Assembly: GCF_900110965.1 (NCBI RefSeq)
Contig: NZ_FOFO01000007.1
Span: 1-64,000, forward strand
Direction: 5' to 3'
Length of the DNA: 64,000 nucleotides
From: Ectothiorhodospira magna
GTDB taxonomy: Bacteria > Pseudomonadota > Gammaproteobacteria > Ectothiorhodospirales > Ectothiorhodospiraceae
In this document: piece after piece, positions 1 through 7,694 of the stretch
How positions within the stretch are numbered: the first letter of the stretch is position 1
How the letters are laid out: every line of letters starts with the position of its first letter
Made by a program: the position numbers and the translations under genes
The notes under the pieces: generated by a model
What the model saw: the letters and a program-made list of their open reading frames with translations, nothing else
Told to the model about the DNA's origin: nothing
Database searches by the model: none

Positions 1-156
1 GCTCAGGGGCAGAAGACACCAGAATAGGGCCGCTTGCGCGGCCCCCGCTGACCTCCCCGCCCGAGTGGGCGAGGGTTCACGCGGGTTTTTGCTGAGCAAG
101 CAGCAGCAGGGAGCTTCGACGCCATCCCGGACAAGTTCAAGCTTCGGCATATCCGG
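1..156. other. Left edge, no confident gene
   Basis: This stretch holds a 7-bp GC-rich hairpin (arms 27-33 and 38-44, loop ttgc) without a T-run and a short inverted repeat near 59-71. The plus-strand frame of the small gene at 157 is open back to position 52, but I see no ATG, GTG or TTG in that frame before 157. It may be the scar end of a truncated coding region. No RNA gene or promoter stands out. Confidence 0.3.
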
Positions 157-408
157 TTGATGGTGGGACCCAAAGAGCCAAAGAGTCGAACGTCGGTGAT
201 GGGGAAGGTATATTCGGCAGTCGAGTCTAACCCGGGCATCACAGGCGAGGAGCTGTTGCGATTGCTACAGAACGAGGATTTCACCGACAACAAGTCGGCA
301 TACACGCAATCTGGGCAAGTCTGCGCTGCTTGGCTCGTGGGCTACATCGACGGTGCCTGCTTCCATCCACGTGCGCGGCATATCCAGCCGCACAACGATC
401 TGAGCTGA
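157..408 (+). CDS. Small hypothetical protein, possible remnant
   Basis: This gene encodes 83 residues starting at TTG, with ATG at 160 and GTG at 163 as alternatives. The central part (GKVYSAVESNPGITGEELL, then a segment ending WLVGYIDGACF) reads like a compact winged-helix or helix-turn-helix-type domain rather than a random frame. I cannot assign a named family. The frame is open upstream to position 52 and those residues also look protein-like (QAAAGSFDAIPDKFKLRHI), so this may be the 3' end of a longer truncated gene. It converges on the helicase fusion, whose stop lies 13 bp beyond its own. No clear Shine-Dalgarno sequence was seen. Confidence 0.4.
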   Translation: MMVGPKEPKSRTSVMGKVYSAVESNPGITGEELLRLLQNEDFTDNKSAYTQSGQVCAAWLVGYIDGACFHPRARHIQPHNDLS

Positions 409-420
409 TCTTCTCCTTAC

Positions 421-3400
421 TCAGATCTCGCCATCCCGCCTTCGAGCGTTTTCCCTCCACCGCAGCCGTGGCACGACCACTTCCCACTGCTCGCATCGTA
501 CACTGGCGCGAAATGCCGGCTCGCTGTCCTCTTGGTAGCGTGTCACAATACCGGCGACCTCACAGGCCTCGGGCGCGTATGCTCCCTTGAATGCTTTCGC
601 GGTCCGTCCTACCTTGCGGCCATCCCCATCGAATAGCGCATAGCGATCCCCGTCCACTCGCCATTCCAGAGGATCACCGGGTTCGAGTCTGCGTATTGCC
701 TCATGCACCGGTGCATCCGGGGCCTGCCGGCCGGCCCAGCCGATGTCGACCTCACCGAGGGAGAGCGTTTGGTAACGGGTCTCCAGTGCCTGATCATGCT
801 GCCCCTCAAAGCAGCGAGACTGCACACGGTCACCAAGTGATCTCACAAAGGCATTGCCCGGTTCAAAATCACACAGCGTCAGCGTTTCCTCGGCGCGCGT
901 CATCCCCACATAGTACAGTCGTCGGGCCTCCTCCACCGATTCGCGGGATACCTCCCAGCATCCATCCAGCAACACGACGTGACAGAACTCGAGCCCCTTG
1001 GCCGCATGAACCGTGCCGAGGAACAACCCCGGCCGCGCTTGCTGCCGGATCTCCCGGGTATAGTCGTAGAGCCACCCAATCACGGTCTCAGGGGAGAAAT
1101 GGCAATCGCCATACTCACCGGACAGTTGCTCGAAGGCCGTATCGAAGAAGCTGCGCCAGACCGGATCCAAAGCCAGGTTTTTGACCATATCCACCACCCT
1201 GGCCGCGGTGAGCCAGGACTCAGCAGTCTCGCGAAGATGGGCAACAAGCGTCACGAACGGGCGCTGACGTGTCAGCGGCAGGGTGCCCTGCTTATCCGAC
1301 GCCATGAAGTAGGCGATCCCATCGCGCTCACATAACGCCTGTACCGGCCACAGGTAACGGTGGCTCCGTGCAAGCACGGCAAGACCCTGCCAGTCGTGCC
1401 GTGGCGCCAGATCATTGAGACGCCGCAGTTCCGCGATGGCCGCTTGAGCCTGCAGGTTGCCGCATGATCGGTCTGTTGCCGGCAAGGTGATTCTCAGGAC
1501 ACACCCCTGCCGCTGTGCGTCCCTCCCCTCCCATTCTCCCCCCAGCGACTCATTGGCCCGCGCCTGGTTGATGCGAATCGGATGGTCGGCCTTCAGCCGC
1601 GCGGTATGGGTCTCGATCAACCGGTTGGCGGCAAGAATAATCGCTCCGCTGGATCGGTAGTTCTCGACCAGATAACTGACTGCCGCGCCATACTCCTCGC
1701 AAAACCGCTCGATATGCCGGTTGCTGCCGCCGCGCCACTGGTAGATGTTTTGATCGTCGTCGCCCACGGCCAGAATGCACAGGTCGCCCTCCTGGTCCTC
1801 ATGCCGCTTCGACAGCGCGCTGACCAGGCGGTACTGGCGGTCGTCGATGTCCTGATACTCATCCACCAGGATGTAGCGATACCCCCGCAACAACCGTTCG
1901 CGCAGATCATCCTCACCCTCGACAGACGCACGCCCCTCAAGCAGATCCGCCGCGCGATCCAGGATGGCCTCAAGTTCCCCGGATTCCACCGCGTCCCGGC
2001 GGTCAAAGCTCGTGCCGGTGAGTCGCATTGCCATGGCATGATAGGTGAGCACGGTGAGCCCAATGGCGTCGTGACCCACCAGGGCGAGCAGTCGTTGCCG
2101 AATCTCATTGGCCGCATGTCGGTTGAAGGTGAGCGCGATGATGGCCGACGCGGGCACGCGCCGCACGCGTAGTAAATAGGCAATGCGATGGACCACTAAC
2201 CGCGTCTTGCCCGAGCCAGGCCCCGCCAGGACCAGCCGGTTGTGATCCTGATGGTCGGTAACAATGGCCTTTTGGGTGGCGTTGAGTGTGTCAATGATCG
2301 ACCTCCAGGAACACTCGCTGGTGGACAGCTGGAGGATATCTTCCCTGCCCGCGAAGTACTGCCGTAGAAAATCGTCCTTGGTCTGCGTGAAGTAATGCAT
2401 GACCAGGCGGAGCGCATCGGCCATCTCCTTGAGGGCCACTTCGGCATACTCGCGCATCACGTGCACCTGAATACGCCGCTCGCGATAGTGTTCGTCCAGC
2501 CATCGGTAGTCGTCCTTGAGATAGCGCTGCCCCTGCTTTTCGGGGTTGATATCGATGGTCATTGCCCTGCGCATCACCGTCATGCCGTGGTTGAGGGTCA
2601 GCACTTCCTGGTTGTGCAGGTACAGCAGGACATGCTCGATGGCCTTTTGCCGCTGCTCGGGCTTGATGGTGGCGGCCAGACGCGTCCCGTCTCTGAACAG
2701 CTGCAACAACTCACCGAAGGTGGTCTGAACCAGTAAATCCTTGCCGCGTTGCCCGGACGGCAGCTTGGCGAGCACAAAGGGCAAGAGAACCGCCGCGATG
2801 TCACGGCGTTTTTCACCCAGCCCCTCGATTTGCGACCAGCGGTATCCACCGCGAATGCGCAGTTTGAGATAGTCACGGTTGATCTGCTTGAGCTCGAAGC
2901 TGCTGCGTTGTTGGCTGTCGCCATCACGGTCGAGCGCGAGGCTGTGTAGCAGGCGGGTCACATGCAGTGGCAGCAAATTCGGCTGGCCGCATTGCTCGCG
3001 TAACAGCGTCGTCAGTGGTTGCAGGTTCAGATCCTGCCAACTGCCATCTTCGGCATCTGGCGCCAGTTCCCGCAACGTCTTGAACAGGCCTTTTTCCAGA
3101 GCCAGGCAGCGATTGAGACGTTCACTGGACGCACCCGCGATGCCATGGCGCAGATAGAGGGTGAGTTGTGAATCGTTCTCCAACAAGCCCAAGGCTTCGA
3201 GCTGCCTGAGTGCGCCAGTCACCTCCTCGTTGGTCTGCCCAGTGAGCCGCATCAACTGGTCCGTGTTGATACGCTCATCGGCGTCAGCCGCGTACAGATA
3301 CCGCAGGAGCGCAAGAAATTCCTCTTGCCTGCGCTGTGGCAGCTGTGCGCGTTTTAGCCGGTTTTCGGCCTCCTCCGCGGTCAGGCGCAACTTGGCGGGA

Positions 3401-5577
3401 AAGACCCTGGTATGGTTTTCCTCACGGCGCAGGAACTGTCTGCGTTCCAGCCAGGCAATGGCGGTGACCACCTTGGTTTCGGCATCCCGGTCGTCCGCCT
3501 CAAAGCTGGTGTGTACCCCTTCGTCCTGCAGAATCTCGCCGGCGGTGATCACCACATGCCCGCCCTTTCGCCGAGCCGCCTCATGGCGCAGCTTCTTGAG
3601 GATTTGCTGGATATCCCTGAAGCCGAGCTGTGAGCGCTCGCTGAGCCCGAACTGGGTTTCGATATCCTGCGGATCGTAGAGCAGCACACAGCGTGCGTCT
3701 TCCTGATCTCGTCCGGCGCGGCCGGCCTCCTGCAGGTAGTTTTCCAGTGAGCCAGGGATGTCCGCGTGGATCACCACGCGCACATCCGATTTATCAACCC
3801 CCATCCCGAAGGCGTTGGTGGCCACGATCGCCTGTAAATCCCCCCGGATGAAATCGTCCTGGATATCCTTCTTCTCGTGGGGCTGCAAACCGGCGTGAAA
3901 ATGCTTGCAGGTCCATCCCTGGCCTATCAGAAAATCGGCCAGTGCCTCGGCTTTCTTCCGGCTGGAGACAAACACCACCGCGCCACCCCCGCGGCCTCTT
4001 AACTCCTCGGTGAGCAGTTGATGCGTGCGCGCAAACTTTTCACCTGCCTGCACTGGAAAAACCTCGAAATGCAGGTTCGAGCGTTCGGGTGTGCCAATAA
4101 ACGAGGTGAAGTGGATGCCCAGCTCCGTCAGGAAATGGGTGCGGATATCGTCCAGCACATCCTGCTTGGCGGTCGCGGTGAAACACCCAATCGGCGCAAG
4201 CGCACCGCCCCCGGTAAATTCCCGGATGAAGCGGGCCGCGTACAGATAATCCGGCCGAAAGTCATTGCCCCACTTCGACAGGCAGTGCGCTTCATCAAAG
4301 ATCCAGGCGCCAACCTGCCGATTGGCGATCGCCTTGCGAAAAGCCATATTCCGGAATTGCTCGGGTGACACCAGCAACATGCCCACATCACCCAGCTGGA
4401 TCTTCTCCAACACATCCGAGCGCTCTGGCATGGTCAGCAGCCCATTCAATGCCGCGGCGCACTGCACGTTGCGGGCAAGCAAGCCATCCACTTGGTCCTT
4501 CATCAGTGACTGCAGCGGAGAAATAATGACCGTCAGACTCCCATTACGGTGGTAGCGACTGAGGGCCGGTAGCTGGTAGCAGAGGGATTTCCCACCCCCG
4601 GTGGCCAACACCGCCAGCACGGACTGACCACGCATCCCAGCCAGCACAATGTCATGCTGCATGCTTTGACCGCTTGCCTCGTAACGGAAATCGTCGAAAC
4701 CGAAGTAGCGCTTGAGCGCCTGTCGAGGGTCATGTGTTGTGCGGCAGTAACTGCAGGACGGATCATCGCAGGGTTGATCGCGCAACTCGGCAATCAGCTG
4801 ACCCACCACCGGAAACTGGTAGCGCACCCAGGGCGCGAGCACTGAATTGCCACCTGATACCCTTAGCCAGGCCAGTACATAGGCAATCGGCCAGTGGAGT
4901 TCTGGCCGGTGCAGATTCTGTTCAACCAATGTCGTCAGACGAACTCGGCAAACCTTGAGCTGACGATCTAATCCCGGGTCGGTTTCAGCCAACAACGTCG
5001 GCAGGGATGAGGCTACTGTCTCAATGGATCTCGGCGCCTGCCGGGTCAGAGAAAAGAAAAAATTACCCAGGCCGGGCCCTGGCCGCGGTGCGATCAAGGC
5101 TTGGTAGCAGAGCAATTCTTCGGCATTGGCCTGAAAAAGCCTTTCGAAGGCCACTTTCTGGTCGGTAAAGAGCGTCAGCGTTGAACGGCAATCCGACAGG
5201 GGCGAATTGAGGCTGTCACGGATCAGCTTGTAATCCTTGATCAGTCGATGGTAGGGGTTTTGTGGAAATGCCAACGGCGACAGGCGCAACGTGTCGATGA
5301 CCGGTCGCCGCAACAATGCCAGATCGGGCGCCACCTCACGCAGCAACGGCAGGTCATGGGCCAGGACATTGTGACCCAGCACGAAGCTGGCACCGGCACA
5401 CATCGCATCCAGTCGTGCGAGCGCGGCCTCGAGTCGGGTGCCTGTATTCAGCTCCAGTGTTTCGCCGGTATCGGGCCTCAGGGCGCCGATCTTGATGACT
5501 TTTGGATTATCACCGTCCTGATGCGGAACGGTTTCCAAATCGAAGATCAGGCATTTAGGCTGCGGTGTCAGTGCCAT
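421..5577 (-). CDS. Exonuclease-RecQ-UvrD/Rep helicase fusion protein
   Basis: This 1718-residue multidomain DNA-processing protein combines three enzymes. Residues 1-165 resemble a DnaQ/RNase T-like 3'-5' exonuclease, with an FDLETVP motif (D13, E15), LGHNVLAHD (about 67-75) and a final D129. Cys270, Cys275, Cys278 and His282 may bind zinc. Residues about 300-660 form a RecQ-type SF2 helicase, with TGGGKS at 326-331, DEAH at 428-431 and QEAGRAGRD at about 616-624. Residues about 1095-1600 form a UvrD/Rep SF1A helicase, with GPGSGKT at 1119-1125, DEYQD at 1239-1243, GDDDQNIYQWRGG, HAAKGLEF and a VGMTRAEE motif VI. The in-frame start ATG overlaps the 3' end of the small upstream gene by 10 bp, suggesting coupled translation. 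Plausible roles are recombination repair or phage/plasmid defence; its accessory-region setting favours the latter, but that is inference. Confidence 0.88.
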   Translation of the reverse strand: MALTPQPKCLIFDLETVPHQDGDNPKVIKIGALRPDTGETLELNTGTRLEAALARLDAMCAGASFVLGHNVLAHDLPLLREVAPDLALLRRPVIDTLRLSPLAFPQNPYHRLIKDYKLIRDSLNSPLSDCRSTLTLFTDQKVAFERLFQANAEELLCYQALIAPRPGPGLGNFFFSLTRQAPRSIETVASSLPTLLAETDPGLDRQLKVCRVRLTTLVEQNLHRPELHWPIAYVLAWLRVSGGNSVLAPWVRYQFPVVGQLIAELRDQPCDDPSCSYCRTTHDPRQALKRYFGFDDFRYEASGQSMQHDIVLAGMRGQSVLAVLATGGGKSLCYQLPALSRYHRNGSLTVIISPLQSLMKDQVDGLLARNVQCAAALNGLLTMPERSDVLEKIQLGDVGMLLVSPEQFRNMAFRKAIANRQVGAWIFDEAHCLSKWGNDFRPDYLYAARFIREFTGGGALAPIGCFTATAKQDVLDDIRTHFLTELGIHFTSFIGTPERSNLHFEVFPVQAGEKFARTHQLLTEELRGRGGGAVVFVSSRKKAEALADFLIGQGWTCKHFHAGLQPHEKKDIQDDFIRGDLQAIVATNAFGMGVDKSDVRVVIHADIPGSLENYLQEAGRAGRDQEDARCVLLYDPQDIETQFGLSERSQLGFRDIQQILKKLRHEAARRKGGHVVITAGEILQDEGVHTSFEADDRDAETKVVTAIAWLERRQFLRREENHTRVFPAKLRLTAEEAENRLKRAQLPQRRQEEFLALLRYLYAADADERINTDQLMRLTGQTNEEVTGALRQLEALGLLENDSQLTLYLRHGIAGASSERLNRCLALEKGLFKTLRELAPDAEDGSWQDLNLQPLTTLLREQCGQPNLLPLHVTRLLHSLALDRDGDSQQRSSFELKQINRDYLKLRIRGGYRWSQIEGLGEKRRDIAAVLLPFVLAKLPSGQRGKDLLVQTTFGELLQLFRDGTRLAATIKPEQRQKAIEHVLLYLHNQEVLTLNHGMTVMRRAMTIDINPEKQGQRYLKDDYRWLDEHYRERRIQVHVMREYAEVALKEMADALRLVMHYFTQTKDDFLRQYFAGREDILQLSTSECSWRSIIDTLNATQKAIVTDHQDHNRLVLAGPGSGKTRLVVHRIAYLLRVRRVPASAIIALTFNRHAANEIRQRLLALVGHDAIGLTVLTYHAMAMRLTGTSFDRRDAVESGELEAILDRAADLLEGRASVEGEDDLRERLLRGYRYILVDEYQDIDDRQYRLVSALSKRHEDQEGDLCILAVGDDDQNIYQWRGGSNRHIERFCEEYGAAVSYLVENYRSSGAIILAANRLIETHTARLKADHPIRINQARANESLGGEWEGRDAQRQGCVLRITLPATDRSCGNLQAQAAIAELRRLNDLAPRHDWQGLAVLARSHRYLWPVQALCERDGIAYFMASDKQGTLPLTRQRPFVTLVAHLRETAESWLTAARVVDMVKNLALDPVWRSFFDTAFEQLSGEYGDCHFSPETVIGWLYDYTREIRQQARPGLFLGTVHAAKGLEFCHVVLLDGCWEVSRESVEEARRLYYVGMTRAEETLTLCDFEPGNAFVRSLGDRVQSRCFEGQHDQALETRYQTLSLGEVDIGWAGRQAPDAPVHEAIRRLEPGDPLEWRVDGDRYALFDGDGRKVGRTAKAFKGAYAPEACEVAGIVTRYQEDSEPAFRASVRCEQWEVVVPRLRWRENARRRDGEI

Positions 5578-5804
5578 CCTGTCGTCTTTCGTGCCCCCAA
5601 TCTTGCGGCGCCCTTGCTCTGAACCGACGACCCTTTTGCGTCCAGCCGCGGGTGGATGTGCTCGATCACGCCATCACGGCTGACCACAATCGCCGTACCG
5701 GTTTGCGCGGCGAGTTCCCGTGCCCGCCGTGCGGCGCGCTGCATGGCTTGCGGCGACAGGCGCAGGTCGGCATCGCGGGCGGTTTCGATGGGTTGTTTGT
5801 TCAC
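5568..5804 (-). CDS. Small conserved protein overlapping the helicase fusion
   Basis: This gene encodes 78 residues from a GTG start preceded by a GGAG Shine-Dalgarno about 8 nt upstream. Its composition is typical of a small folded protein: an Arg/Ala-rich helix (MQRAARRARELAAQTG) followed by a short beta segment (TAIVVSRDGVIEHIHP). I recall similar short proteins of unknown function starting with a KQPIE-type motif in other proteobacteria, but I cannot name a family. The last 10 bp overlap the start of the downstream helicase fusion, so the two genes are probably one operon with coupled translation. The C-terminal 20 or so residues look poorly conserved. It could be a regulator or antitoxin-like partner, which is speculative. 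Confidence 0.6.
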   Translation of the reverse strand: MNKQPIETARDADLRLSPQAMQRAARRARELAAQTGTAIVVSRDGVIEHIHPRLDAKGSSVQSKGAARLGARKTTGWH

Positions 5805-5880
5805 GGTTTTTCGCTCCAATCCAGCAGCACCGGTTGTTGGCCGGAATTGTTGTACAAAGCCCACGCATCCACCAAAAATT

Positions 5881-5934
5881 CGGCGCGGGTGCTCCCACCA
5901 TAGCCCATCGGGCCTGGTGGGAGGGGAAGCGCCG
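5881..5934. repeat. Right-end hairpin of IscB-type IS element
   Basis: A composite palindrome lies just past the IscB remnant's stop codon. Outer arms CGGCGC (5881-5886) and GCGCCG (5929-5934) are separated by 5-nt internal loops from inner arms CTCCCACCA (5892-5900) and TGGTGGGAG (5915-5923), with a further GCCC/GGGC pair in the tip. The same architecture with different sequence recurs at 8715-8756. Subterminal hairpins of this kind are the transposase-recognised ends of IS200/IS605 elements, so this is probably the right end of the element that carried iscB. Confidence 0.6.
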
Positions 5935-5943
5935 TCTCTTGCT

Positions 5944-6460
5944 TTAGACATAAGTGTAACCGTCACTCCGCTGCTGCACGATCAAGTCGCGGGGGTGAAT
6001 CCCGTCTATTCTGTTAATCGCCTGCTGCAGTACGAAACAGGGCCGGAATCGGATGGAGGCCCGGCCAGCACATCCTTTCGCCTTGCCGGCTACGGCTTTG
6101 ACCTGATCGCCAGTGCGAAAGCCGCGATAGGAGCGCGCCTGCGGCTTATGGCCCCGAGGGAATCCGAACCGGTTGAGTCGCGCATGCTGGCGCTTGCCAT
6201 GGCCAGTGGCTTTGATGGTGAGAGGGCGCTGTTCCGGGTTCAGCCGGACGACTTCTCCGGACGCTCCAAGACAAGCCGCGTCAATCCAGTGGCCCTTCGG
6301 GTAACCGAGCTGGGTCCGGTTGTACTTGGTCTGACCGCAGGTACCATACTCGACCGGTAGGCCGGTGGCTTGCATCCGCTCGGCCAGGGTGTTGCGCGTG
6401 GCATTGATGGCTGCTGTGTCCTTGAGGCTGGGCCGCTGTCCTGCCTGCACAGCTTCGGCG
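5944..6460 (-). pseudogene. iscB: IscB C-terminal fragment (Cas9-ancestor nuclease)
   Basis: About 170 codons ending in TAA at 5944 match the C-terminal part of IscB/RRXRR-HNH nucleases from memory of the family. Landmarks are SLKDTAAINATR (RuvC-III region), TGLPVEYGTCGQTKYNRTQ, GYPKGHWIDAACLGAS and the tail IKATGHGKRQHARLNRFGFP. The N-terminal PLMP/RuvC-I, bridge-helix and HNH portions are missing. The fragment is joined at about 6460 to the start of an unrelated hsdS gene in another frame, so it is a dead remnant. The element's right-end hairpin follows directly. The associated omega RNA, normally upstream of iscB, is not present here. Confidence 0.8.
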
Positions 6461-6580
6461 AGTGTGTCCAGACTCCAGTTTAGCGAAATAGCGAACTTTA
6501 CCAAAATCCCAATGCGCCGGCACCTCCCCCAACCACTCAACGCCGGAGTCCTTGTACTCTGGATACATTGGAAAACTCAT
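6461..6580 (-). pseudogene. hsdS: HsdS N-terminal fragment (type I restriction specificity subunit)
   Basis: The first 40 codons of a type I restriction specificity subunit remain: MSFPMYPEYKDSGVEWLGEV, followed by PAHW and KLESGHT, the classic HsdS amino-terminal signature. After the Thr codon the sequence switches abruptly to IscB coding sequence in a different frame, so both target-recognition domains are lost. The ATG (6580-6578) overlaps the frame-restored stop of the upstream abi gene as ATGA. This indicates that abi and hsdS were once translationally coupled genes of one hsd operon. Confidence 0.8.
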
Positions 6581-6706
6581 GACCCCACTCCCTGTCTCGC
6601 ATTAGTGACCGCATCTCGCCAGAAAGGCTCCGTGTCCCAGTGGCCTGGGAAACCCATGTGCGGGCGTGAAACCTGGGGATACTGGTCCAGCAACATCACA
6701 AGTCGT

Positions 6707-7558
6707 TCAGACCATTGGTCTGCCGGGTGATACAACCCGCATCAGGGATTCAATCACAATCAGCTGCAGGTAAAGCCGACGCCGGGGATCAAGACGCTGC
6801 TCTGGATGCTCACGAGAACCTGTTGTAATAGCGGTGGGGATGTCGGGCCAGTCAATCTGAACCTTCTTCGGCATCTCAGGACGACTGCCGAATTCGCGGT
6901 TCCATACGCGACCGTGGTGAGCGCAGACGTTGCGCAGATCGGAGAGGCTGCGGAACCAAGAACGCAACACCGGCATCTTCCAGCCAAAGTGACGTTCGAT
7001 GCGCTGGGTGTCTTTGGGAAGCCGTAGATTCGCAAATAGCGTCGAGGCCTCTTTGAAGGTCAGCAGTTCGACTGCCATCCAGATGGGTGGTTGACTGGGT
7101 GCCTTATGGTAGGTCTTGCGGTAATGGTCCAGGAAGGACTCAATCTCGCGCCCTTGACTGACTTTTTCCAGCCTTTCCAGTAGCCAGCCATGCTTGTAGC
7201 GGGTGTCGAAAAGATCTGGATTCAGGTAACCATGCGGACCATGATGCTCGGCGAGGGTATTGCCTAACTGGGCGCGGAGAGCAACTTCCAGCCGCTCAAT
7301 GGCGTCCAGCAGCAACAGACGCAATTCGCGATCGAAGACGTACAGCTGCAGCACATCGTCGAAGCTGACCCCCTCTATGAATCGGTGTTTCTGGAGGCCG
7401 GGTTGATAGAAGGGGCGCGTATAGGCCGACAGACGGAAATAGCTGATATTAGACAGGTAATGATGTGCCCGATCTTGGTCGGGTATCACTAAGCCGCGTT
7501 TGCGCAGGGTTTCAATCTGCTCCTTTATGCTGTGTGCTGGCTTGCAGAAGTCGTTCAT
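6707..7558 (-). CDS. Abi_2/AbiF-family HEPN abortive-infection protein, C-terminus frameshifted
   Basis: This 283-residue protein belongs to the AbiD/AbiF (Abi_2) group of phage-defence HEPN proteins. Seen features are the N-terminal KEQIETLRKRGL helix, SNISYFRLSAYTRPF, the AIERLEVALRAQL helix, and the HEPN RX4H motif RNVCAH at 209-214, the predicted RNase centre. A strong Shine-Dalgarno (GGAGGT) sits 7 nt before the ATG. The stop at 6707 is probably due to a one-base gain in CCC (6725-6727). Removing one C continues the frame for 48 codons through MGFPGHW, a usual Abi_2 C-terminal motif, to a stop at 6577 overlapping hsdS. The truncated product may or may not be active. A short RNA with its own promoter and terminator lies immediately upstream. 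Confidence 0.85.
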   Translation of the reverse strand: MNDFCKPAHSIKEQIETLRKRGLVIPDQDRAHHYLSNISYFRLSAYTRPFYQPGLQKHRFIEGVSFDDVLQLYVFDRELRLLLLDAIERLEVALRAQLGNTLAEHHGPHGYLNPDLFDTRYKHGWLLERLEKVSQGREIESFLDHYRKTYHKAPSQPPIWMAVELLTFKEASTLFANLRLPKDTQRIERHFGWKMPVLRSWFRSLSDLRNVCAHHGRVWNREFGSRPEMPKKVQIDWPDIPTAITTGSREHPEQRLDPRRRLYLQLIVIESLMRVVSPGRPMV

Positions 7559-7574
7559 GAACGACCTCCGGGCA

Positions 7575-7623
7575 CAAAAAACCCGCCAAAGTGTGCTTCA
7601 ACGAGAGGCATGGCGGGTGCGTT
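7575..7623 (-). ncRNA. Candidate ~48-nt RNA upstream of the abi gene
   Basis: A strong promoter, a short hairpin and a T-run are packed directly ahead of abi, predicting a discrete ~48-nt transcript from about 7623 to 7575. The RNA is a short 5' leader, an 8-bp stem (ACCCGCCA at 7588-7581 of the minus strand's downstream arm pairing with 7618-7611) and a 22-nt loop containing TCGTTGAAGC. Promoter, RNA, leaky terminator, then toxin is the layout of type III toxin-antitoxin loci. AbiF-type HEPN toxins have been reported with adjacent RNA antitoxins. The antitoxin role here is inference. Confidence 0.6.
7576..7618 (-). terminator. Rho-independent terminator between the short RNA and abi
   Basis: A perfect 8-bp stem (7581-7588 with 7611-7618) is followed on the minus strand by a run of six T residues (7581-7576). 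It ends 18 bp before the abi start codon, so abi expression would depend on read-through. Confidence 0.65.
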
Positions 7624-7630
7624 AACCACC

Positions 7631-7659
7631 ATGCTATGCAATGTCCCACCCACTGTCAA
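7631..7659 (-). promoter_or_regulatory. Sigma70-type promoter for the short RNA and abi
   Basis: On the minus strand a perfect -35 TTGACA (7659-7654) lies 17 bp from a -10 TAGCAT (7636-7631). This predicts a start near 7623, a few bases before the hairpin stem. The promoter sits entirely between the HsdM tail's stop and abi. Confidence 0.65.
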
Positions 7660-7694
7660 CGATTGTGGCCGAAAACCCGTTTCAAACCCATGCC

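Noticed and set aside
3-305. 100-codon minus-strand frame at the left edge
   Set aside because: It overlaps the more protein-like plus-strand frame and ends in Arg/Gly/Pro-rich sequence from the GC hairpins.
6281-6460. Continuation of the hsdS reading frame after residue 40
   Set aside because: The residues after ESGHT are out-of-frame IscB sequence and not a target-recognition domain.
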